This document shows positions 1 to 11,000 of a stretch of DNA of 64,000 nt, one piece after another (position 1 is the stretch's first letter; each line of letters starts with the position of its first letter). Below the pieces are notes generated by a model. That model did no database searches. It was not told the DNA's origin and saw only the letters and a list, made by a program, of their open reading frames with translations. The position numbers and the translations under genes were made by a program. The DNA comes from Apostichopus japonicus (taxonomy: Eukaryota; Echinodermata; Holothuroidea; Aspidochirotida; Stichopodidae), in NCBI RefSeq assembly GCF_037975245.1, contig NC_092579.1, positions 937,001 to 1,001,000 on the forward strand, read 5' to 3'.

Positions 1-612
1 TACATATCAGCTGAGTGTGATATCTCTACAAGCTGGTTATCATCTGTACTATATATGCTAGTTATGTAACTGTATTTTACATATATCATCAATAAGGTTT
101 CTATATATCAGCTGAGTGTAATGTCTCTATCTGCTGGTTATTAACGTTCTATATGCTAGTTATGTAACTGTAGTTTATATATATCATCAAGAAGGTTTCT
201 ACATATCAGCTGAGTGTGACAACTCTACCAGCTGGTTATTGACTGTTCTATATACTGGTTATTAACTGTATTTTACATATATCAATAATAAGGTTTCTAT
301 ATATCAGCTGAGTGTGATATCTCTACCTACTGGGTTTTAACTGTACTATTACTAGTTATGTAACTGTATTTTACATATATCATCAATAACTTTTACATAT
401 CAGATGAGTGTGATATCTCTACCAGCTGGTTATCATCTGTACTATATATGCTAGTTATGTAACTGTATTTTACATATATCATCAATAACTTTGACATATC
501 AGATGAGTGTGATGTCTCTACCTGCTGGTTGTTAACTGTACTATATATACTGGTTATGTAACTGTAGTTTACATATATCATCACTAAGGTTTCTACATCA
601 TGATGTCTCTAC
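1..612. repeat. ~98-bp tandem array starting at the exon-12 donor
   Basis: Six copies of a 96-101-bp unit (anchors ctgag/atgag at 11, 112, 210, 308, 404 and 503). Read on the minus strand, each unit contains a copy of the exon-12 3' end plus donor, e.g. CCAGCAG|gtagagacatca. Five of the six copies keep gtagag. The array abuts the real donor at 612 and runs off the left edge. Confidence 0.9.
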
Positions 613-3600
613 CTGCTGGATATGTCTGCTCCCGTCTTCAGTAGATAGCGTACCACGTGATGATGGCCGTGTTTGCTAGCTAGCAGGAGGGGGGTCATTC
701 CTCTCCTATCAGATTCGTTTATCGTGTCAGGCTGCTCGTGGAGGGCTGCTGCTGTGAACTTCAATTTACCATGTCTGAAACAAACAATCCAGAGAGGTTG
801 TCAATTGACCTGATTAGTCACTTTGACGTATATTTAAAGTAACAAGGAAAATGTTACTATGGATGAAGCATTGGTAGGATACAATTAACCGTGCAATGTC
901 ACTACTCACAAATATAGACATAGTGAACACAGCATGAAATAGTGCAATAAATGTGAAGGCAGGTAAGCGATTACCACTGTGATGTAGTACTTACGACGCA
1001 GCTATGTGTAGAGGGCTTTTTACTTGGTGGTCTTTGCACGTCAAATTTGCTCCCGCATCCAACAGACATCGCATAATCTAATGTAATGTGTAAAGAATAC
1101 ACATTGAACTAACAAACAGCTATTTAATCTCTGATACTGATTAATATCCCTTTAATTAGGTCACAAACAACAGTTCAATGAATATTAGCATAAGGCCCGG
1201 CCTGCATACTCACGATGTGATGGAGAAACGGCATATTGAACATACTATCTGATATTACACAGCACTGTGAATACTTGATAGGTCCAACACATTAACTTGC
1301 TAGTCGAATTAAAGGACAGAACATTCCAAACTTAAAATAAAAGTGAACAATTTATATACATTAGGTCTAACTCTATATGGTGGGATATATTAATGTAAAG
1401 ATAATTAATTTAATAACATTAAAGAGCATTTACCTCCACATTTCCATTTTCAGCAGCATAATGAAGAGGAGTCCATTCCATCTTGCTGGTCGCATTGATT
1501 ATATTAACAGAATTTACGTGTCTTAGCAACATCTTAACAAACTCCACGTGATCCATCTCAACAGCCAAGTGTAAGCAGTTTTTCTGATTGTAATCCAATG
1601 TCTCTATTGCAGAGCCCTCCTTTAACAGTATCCCGCCCGCTTCACAGTTTCCTTTCCATGCAGCACACATTAATGGTGTGAAGCTGTCTTCATCACAGAT
1701 GTCAGGTGGACATCCCTTGGAGATAAATATAGTAAAAGAACAGTAAAACATTGTCTCAAAGTGATAGAAGTGTTATTAATAATTAATTTATTCACAACAT
1801 TTATTTCTTCATATATAGTAGTCTGTTACAAATCACTGCTATAACTCTATGATGTAATTATCTACTATTTATTAACACCCTCACCACCCATCGACTAAAC
1901 AGACTGAAATTCTGAATCCTACCTACCTACGATGAGGTCAGTTCCTTAGATTCAACACAAAACTGAACAAAAAGAATATATAAGGCTCCTATAGAACTCA
2001 CCTAACATATTCACTATAGTATGCGTTGCAAACTTCTCAAGGACAACTAGTGTTGAATGTCGTTCACGGTGCTCTATGTTTATATTATGTCAAACATTAT
2101 TTTATTTCTTTTATTAGAATTGATAGAACATTGCATTAACAATAACATATCGGCCTGAAATGAGGAGCAACGTTATCATCATATCTTGCTTGGTTCCTTC
2201 GATTTACCTTATTTTAAAGTTAAAATATCTTGAGAAAGAAATAGCTATATGAAACATAATCTAACGATACTTATACTCTACCTAAGGTCAACTTTTCCTT
2301 AAAAAGATGGCGATGTCAATTACGTAATCACTTCTGTTTAAAGTATTTATATTATTTATAGCATTAGGAAAATTTAACTTACTCTTATTATGCAACGTGT
2401 ATCGATTCAAGTTTCTATCGGAAGGAGGTGTGAAATTTTCAATCTAAATCATTCTTGCAGAACCTAATCTTGAATTAGGAATATATTTATACACAAATTA
2501 AACACTGTGGAATAATACATGCTACAAACACAAGAACGATTGTCACCTAAATAACGATTGAACCACACGTGAAAAGTAGAAAGCTGCTGATTACATTTTA
2601 ACATGCCTGTTGCAGTAATAGTAGAAAGATGTTGATTACATTTTAACATACCTGTTACAAGCTGTTGCTTACATGTTAACATACCTGTTGAAAGCTGTTG
2701 ATTACATTTTAACATACCTGTTGCAGTAATAATAAAAAGCCGCTGATTACATTTTAACATGCGTGTTGCAGTAATAATAAAAAGCTGTTGATTACATTTT
2801 AACAATCCTGTTACAAGCTGTTGAAGGCTGTTGATTACATTTTAACAACCTGTTATAAGCTGTTGATTACATTTTAACATACCTGTTGCAGTAGTAATAA
2901 AAAGCTGATGATTACATTTAACTTACCTGATACAAGCTGTTGATTACATTTTACATACCTGTTACAAGCTGCTGATTACATTTTAACATACCTGTTACAA
3001 GCTGTTGATTACATGTTGAACATACCTGTTACAAGCTGTTGATTACATGTTAACATACCTGTTACAAGCTGTTGATCTCATTTTAACATACCTGTTACAA
3101 GCTGTTGATTTCATTTTAACATACCAGTTACAGGTGTTGATTACATGTTAACATACCTGTTACAAGCTCTTGATTACATGTTAACATACCTGTTACAAGC
3201 TGTTGATCTCATTTTAACATACCTGTTACAAGCTGTTGATTTCATTTTAACATACCAGTTACAGGTGTTGATTACATGTTTAACATACCAGTTACAAGCT
3301 GTTGATTATATGTTTAACATACCTGTTACAAGCTGTTGATCTCATTTTAACATACCTGTTACGAGCTGTTGATTTCATTTTAACATACCAGTTACAAGCT
3401 GTTGATATCATTTTAACATACCTGTTACAAGCTGTTGATCTCATTTTAACATACCTGTTACGAGCTGTTGATCTCATTTTAACATACCTGTTGCAAGCTG
3501 TTGATTTCATTTTAACATACCAGTTACAAGCTGTCGATATCATTTTAACATACCTGTTACAAGCTGTTGATCTCATTTTAACATACCTGTTACAAGCTGT

Positions 3601-4362
3601 TGATCTCATTTTAACATACCTGTTACATGCTGTTGATTTCATTTTAACATACCTCTTGCAGTAATAATTTCATTGTCTCCACTTGATTATGTAAAGCAGC
3701 TCTGCAGAGGGATTCAAAATGTAATCATGAAAAATAGACAATACCGTAACGAATATGTATACATTATTTTCCAGTTATTCTTGTGACTGCATGAGTTATG
3801 TATTAATCTCTGTAAAAGCGAAAAAACCAAACCCTTATGAAGTTTTAAATTTCCATACAAAAAAAAAATGCAAATGTATTTTTTTTTTTTTAATATTAAT
3901 ATTGCTTTTTACGACCCTAATGTTGCAAGTAACATTTCTGACTCACGTAAAGGGTACGGAGTAAAATAGTTTCTATTTTAGTCAAGGAACAAAGTTCTGC
4001 TGTAATAAAAAGATTGGAAATACATTTGAATGGGGACACACGGGCCCTGTAAACACCAGCGAGTGAGAAGCGAGTCGCCTCTTCCCTATAATCCAACTTA
4101 TCGACCATTGTAATATCACATACCTATGTAAGGGAGACATGTTGTCATTGTCAGCAAGCGTTAGTAACGCCCCGTGGCTGATAAGGTTTCTAGCTATGTC
4201 CCTCGAACCATTCATAGCTGCTATATGAAGAGCACTCTGACCGTTCACTTTAACTGATGTGACGTCACTTCCCTTTTGCAGCAGCATTTGGACAATCTTT
4301 ATGAAGAGGAGGACATTAAAAGATACATCTAATATACCTATACATACACATTATGTACATTA

Positions 4363-4416
<54 letters not shown>

Positions 4417-4445
4417 AATATATATATATATATATACAAATATAT

Positions 4446-4494
<49 letters not shown>

Positions 4495-7400
4495 TACATA
4501 TATATTGCTGATGTCAGAGTAATCTTAGTCTCATCAGCTCATAACTAACCTCGGTGTGTCTTTTCGTTGTTCCTGCATGTAAAGCTGTCTCGCCCCTTAT
4601 ATTCTGTTTACTGAGGTAATCAGGAACGGAGAAGCCATGCTCAGCAGCTGAAATATCGTTGGAATGTGTGACAAATGTTAAAAATAACGTCATATATACA
4701 ATATTTAAATGCAATGAATCTCTAAAACATCTTTAAAAGACTGTTTCTCAATTTACTTATAATTATAGGCACTATTAGAAGATGATGGGGTGTAGGCAAA
4801 ATAATCGAAAATGACTCAACATAAGACTATAGAGTTTGATGTTGCAGGAATGGACATGTTATAAACCATATTATATATATCGCACTTTATGGTATTGCAA
4901 ATCTTTGGTGAACATAACAGATCTATGGTGAACATAACACATATATAGTAAACATAACATATCTATGGTATAAAAAACAGATCTATGGTGAACATAACAG
5001 ATCTATGGTGAACATAACATATCTATGGTGAACATAACATATCTATGGTGAACATACCAGATCTATGGATATCATAACAGATCTATGGTGAACATAACAT
5101 ACATAAAGTGAACATAATATATCTATGGTGAACATAACAGATCTATGATGAACATAACAGATCTATGGCGAACAATACAGATCTATGGTGAACATAACGT
5201 ATATATAGTGAACATAACATATCTATGGAGAACATAACAGATCTATGGTATAAACACTAAAAGGATACGCAGCCTTGCATGAGGACTTGAAATGCAATGT
5301 ATAGCTACTGACGTGTATTATTCAAGAAAAACACACCCAGCATAGAGCCTGGGAAGGGGGCGCAATGAAACAATGATCTTTTATGTAAACATACCATGTG
5401 CAATCAGAATATCGGCAAGTTTCAAATGTCCTGACAAGCAAGCAAAGATTAAAGGAGTGTTCCTGTTACAGTCTTTTGAAAGAATGTCAGCTCCTCTGGA
5501 GATCTGAAGAGAGAAAGTGTAAGTAACAGATGTTTTAAGATATTAAAAATATTTCTAAAATAGGGCATGATAAATGAAGTGATAAGATAACATACACTAT
5601 AACACCTATTATATGATTAAGGGACGCAACCAGTTATTTCATATTAGTACACAAGGTTAAACACCGCTATGTAATCACTATCAATATAATTAATACATTG
5701 TTGCATTGAACCAGTTCGTCACGTGCATCAGTGTCCAAATAAATTAAGCAAATTGTTAGTCCTAGCGAAGTAGGTCCTCTCAGAGGCTGCTTGTGAAGTG
5801 GTAGAGTTTTAAATAGATGGCGCTGTGTATGAATGTATAGAATTTCTTTTTACATACCAGAAGTCGCATCATTTCAACACTGCCGTGGATCGATGAACGA
5901 TGCAGGGCAGTTTGCTGATCTTCGTTCGTCAAGTTCACACTGGCACCCGAATCAAGTAACAGCTTAATGAAAAACAAGTATGAACACAATGACATCATTA
6001 AATCGCAGGTGAAATTATAATTACGTCATTCACCCCTATCACAATTTGTTCAAGATCCACCATTATACTTCCTAACAAACCTTTCGAGAGTTATTTTCAA
6101 ATGTATATATTGTTGTGCTATGTATTGTTGTTACGTATTGTTATGTATTGTTATGTATTCTAATGTATTATTATGTATTGTTATGTATTGTTATATATTG
6201 TTATGTATTGTTATGTGTTGTTATGTATTGACTGTACCAGTCAGAGTCTAAACGGCTAGATAATAAAGACCCTTTGTGCATTCCGTACCAACAATTTCAG
6301 GGTTTGATTATTTTTAAGACAACAACACATTTTAATCTATAAACTATTATTTTTAACAAAATTTTACTTTCTAGTTATGGTTCTCGTAATTTCTCAACAA
6401 GTACGTCACTTTTTAAAAAGCAACATGATACTGTTTCATTAATAAATGAAATAGATATGTTTTATTGAAAAGAAGGTTTCTCATAAGGCTAGGGCACGTG
6501 CAAGCCCCCCCCCCCCCTCACCACGCTTGTCACCCAGGTGCGGCTCCTCTGTCTCTCGTTCTTAGAGCAGGCAAACACAAATAGGCTTAGGGTTAGTTGG
6601 ATGTGAATACTTTGTTTAAATAATTGTCTGCATTGTTGTATATAGTTTCAGAGGATGGCAGCAAGCTAGTAACGACAATCACACATAGCAACCACACGCC
6701 ATTAGCTTCAGAAATGATAGCCATTCGCTTTAAGAACTCGTAAGAATATCATTATAACCACAAAAACATTTTGTGCCAAGTTTTCATAAAAGAGAATCGC
6801 TTTAATGTTTCCTTTTTTCCCCTAAAATCAGGAAGTCAACATATAGAAGTGAAGTAAACAAAATTATAAAATCCAACTTTTTATAAAATTAAGAATCCTT
6901 TTAACTGATTTGTACGTCGTAACTATGTGCCTTCATTATAATTACTGCAAAATAAAAGGTTACGTTTCACAGATGCCTACTTCTGTTTGCTTAACTCAAG
7001 TGACGCAAATCAGACTGATGACAAATTAATTGATTACTGCTCCCCCATCTCTCTCTCTCTCTCTCCATATCTTTCCACCCCTCCCCCCCTCCCCTCTCTC
7101 ACTCTCTCTGGTAAGCTGTCTGGAAAATTGCAGATAATGTGTACTTATGATCGTCTTGGGTAGTTGTAGAGCATTCAGCTCCACAGAGATTGATTTCAAA
7201 CTATTATTTGAGTGTAACTTCGTGATAGAAGATGTGAAAGGCAAATTGATGAGGTTTGTTTTACTGCCTCATGCTACATTTTATGATGATGTTCCGTCGT
7301 AAGTGTGTTTGTCGAATTTGAGACGTTACCCGCTGGAATCAAAAGTACGTTGGCGCAAGATTGTCTGTTAGGCTAAATAACATACGATATAAGCATACAT

Positions 7401-7981
7401 ATTGTATGTTCTTATATTTTATTCCTATAGGATAATCCTTGCCGAAACTTATTTAAGCATGTACAAAGAAAATAAAAATGTTTAACTCCCTTTGTACCTG
7501 CTAACCTTGGTAACAAACAGAGGGTAAAAAGCGGCGGTTAGGAGGGGTGATATACCAGGGATGTGTTACCACATCCACGCAAAGACACGACGTTAAGTAA
7601 GCAAAAAAACAAAACGTCGTTTGATAGCTCGGCAGTCTTTTGCTAATTAGGGGGATCAAACCTTATAGTACATGATCAAATATAGTGTATGGGGTCAGAA
7701 CCCAAAATGTGGGTACCCAAACCTCTCCACGCCTCCGATGTTGCTCTCCACCTACGACTTTGAGAATCATCGGAGACCGACCCCACCCGCCCCACACTCT
7801 CTCCAACATATCTTTGAACTCTTTGAATTGTCACTCGAAATATGCATACATGTAATGTTCCTATGTGATGTTCTTATGTGCAAGGTTTGGTCTATGGAAA
7901 TGTATGTAGAGATGTATATCTTTGTTATTTATATTTATGGTAATGGTGTACAATAATGCCTAATGGGATGATGCATACCTT

Positions 7982-8030
<49 letters not shown>

Positions 8031-11000
8031 GTAATGGTGTACAATACTGCCTAATGGGGTGGTGCATACCTTTGTGATGTATATTTAATGTAATGGTGTA
8101 CAATAATGCGTAATGGGATGATGCATACCTTGTTATGTATATTTAATGTAATGGTGTACAATAATGCGTAATGGGATGATGCATACCTTGTTATGTATAT
8201 TTAATGTAATGGTGAACAATAATGCCTAATGGGGTGATGCATACCTTGTTATGTATATTTAATGTAATGGTTTACAATAATGCGTAATGGGATGATGCAT
8301 ACCTTGTTATGTATATTTAATGTAATGGTGAACAATAATGCCTAATGGGGTGATGCATACCTTGTTATGTATATTTAATGTAATGGTTTACAATAATGCG
8401 TAATGGGATGATGCATACCTTGTTATGTATATTTAATGTCATGGTGTACAATAATGCGTAATGGGATGATGCATACCTTGTTATGTATATTTAATGTCAT
8501 GGTGTACAATAATGCGTAATGGGATGATGCATACCTTGTTATGTATATTTAATGTAATGGTGTACAATAATGCGTAATGGGATGATGCATACCTTGTTAT
8601 GTATATTTAATGTAATGGTGTACAATAATGCGTAATGGGATGATGCATACCTTGTTATGTATATTTAATGTAATGGTGAACAATAATGCGTAATGGGATG
8701 ATGCATACCTTGTTATGTATATTTAATGTAATGGTGAACAATAATGCCTAATGGGGTGATGCATACCTTGTTATGTATATTTAATGTAATGGTTTACAAT
8801 AATGCGTAATGGGATGATGCATACCTTGTTATGTATATTTAATGTAATGGTGAACAATAATGCCTAATGGGGTGATGCATACCTTGTTATGTATATTTAA
8901 TGTAATGGTTTACAATAATGCGTAATGGGATGATGCATACCTTGTTATGTATATTTAATGTAATGGTGAACAATAATGCCTAATGGGGTGATGCATACCT
9001 TGTTATGTATATTTAATGTAATGGTTTACAATAATGCGTAATGGGATGATGCATACCTTGTTATGTATATTTAATGTAATGGTGAACAATAATGCCTAAT
9101 GGGGTGATGCATACCTTGTTATGTATATTTAATGTAATGGTTTACAATAATGCGTAATGGGATGATGCATACCTTGTTATGTATATTTAATGTAATGGTG
9201 AACAATAATGCCTAATGGGGTGATGCATACCTTGTTATGTATATTTAATGTAATGGTTTACAATAATGCGTAATGGGATGATGCATACCTTGTTATGTAT
9301 ATTTAATGTAATGGTGTACAATAATGCGTAATGGGATGATGCATACCTTGTTATGTATATTTAATGTAATGGTGAACAATAATGCCTAATGGGGTGATGC
9401 ATACCTTGTTATGTATATTTAATGTACTGGTGTACAATAATGCGTAATGGGATGATGCATACCTTGTTATGTATATTTAATGTAATGGTGAACAATAATG
9501 CCTAATGGGGTGATGCGTACCTTTGTACAAGTAATTACCTTTGCTATTTCTAGGTATCCATGTGTGCAAGCTATATGTAAGGCTGTGTCTCCGTTAGTAC
9601 CAATGGCATCCACGTTACACCCATGAAGAATTAAAGCACGAGCCACCTCTATATGGTTGAACTTGGAGCATACATGGAGGGATGTACTGCCCTCATTTTT
9701 AGTAGCTATATCTACATCTGCAGAAACAAATAAACACAATAAATGTTAGCCTGGCATGTATATAGTACTAATAAACACAGTAAATGTTAGACCGGCATGT
9801 ATATAATACTAATAAAAACACAATGCATATTACAACGGCATGTATATCATACTAATTAACACAATACATATTAGACTGCCATGTTAATAATACTAAAAAA
9901 CACAGTACATGTTAGCCCCATCATGTATATAGTACTACTACACACAATACATGTTAGCCCAGCATGTATATAGTACTAATAAACACAATACATGTTACAC
10001 CGGCATGTATATAATAATAATAATAAACACAATACATGTTAGACCGGCATGTACATAGTACTAATAAACACAATATATGTTAGACTGTCATGTATATGGT
10101 ACTAATAAACACCATACATGTTAGACCGGCATGTTTATAATAGTAATAAACACAAAATATGTTAGACTGGCATGTATATAATACTAATAAACACAGTAAA
10201 TGTTAGACCGGCATGTATATAGTACAAATAAACACAACACATTTTAGACTGGTATGTATATAGTACTAATAATTACAATGTTAGCCCGGCATGTATATTG
10301 TACTTTGAATCTGGACTAATTAAAGCTACGTCAATTAAGGTTTCTTACCGGCGCCATTGTCTAGTAATAACTGCACAATATCCAAATACCCAAGCTGCGC
10401 AGAAATATGAAGAGGAAACATGCCTTGTTTATTAGTTCGATTAACATTGCTGCAGTCGTCTTCTATGCATTTCTTGACATGTCTAAACGACCTCTTCCGG
10501 ATACACTAAGGAAATAAACAAATTCAGTGCAGACAAATCAGATATGGTTGAGATGAAGAGAAAACAAACATAACGACACGAGCCTTCGAAATGATATTAA
10601 ATAGCAATTTAATCGCGAAGAGAAGCAATTCAAGATATGAATGTTATCAATCAAAGTGAACAAGAACACGCACATCAGTAGCATAATATAAGGGCCTATA
10701 TACAGCAGCGATACGCGCTTTACACAGGCTGGTTATATGGAATGCGTATTGGTAAGATCCGATGCTTGGTTCAGGGTGGTGAATTCTCATGGTAAAATAC
10801 TAGTTTAAATCTAAACATATACTATATTTGAGATATTTATAAAATGTGATAATCGAGGATATGTTGAAATACTTACTTCATGAATACTATGTTTGCGTTC
10901 CACGTTGTTCCCTCTACCAACCGTAACCATGGAAACGAGACTCCCGAAGATATCCTCCGTCGAGTCTTCGGAATCTTGGTCGGCTTTGTTTCTACTAAAT

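Noticed and set aside
3145-3664. Long repetitive reading frames on both strands (LTYLLQAVD and [11 protein letters not shown] repeats)
   Set aside because: They are translations of the 33-bp array; unit length divisible by three keeps all frames open.
4259-4522. Frame of Tyr-Ile repeats
   Set aside because: Translation of a TA microsatellite.
4895-5255. Another donor-anchored array
   Set aside because: The unit only loosely resembles the exon-6 donor and is ~140 bases from it.
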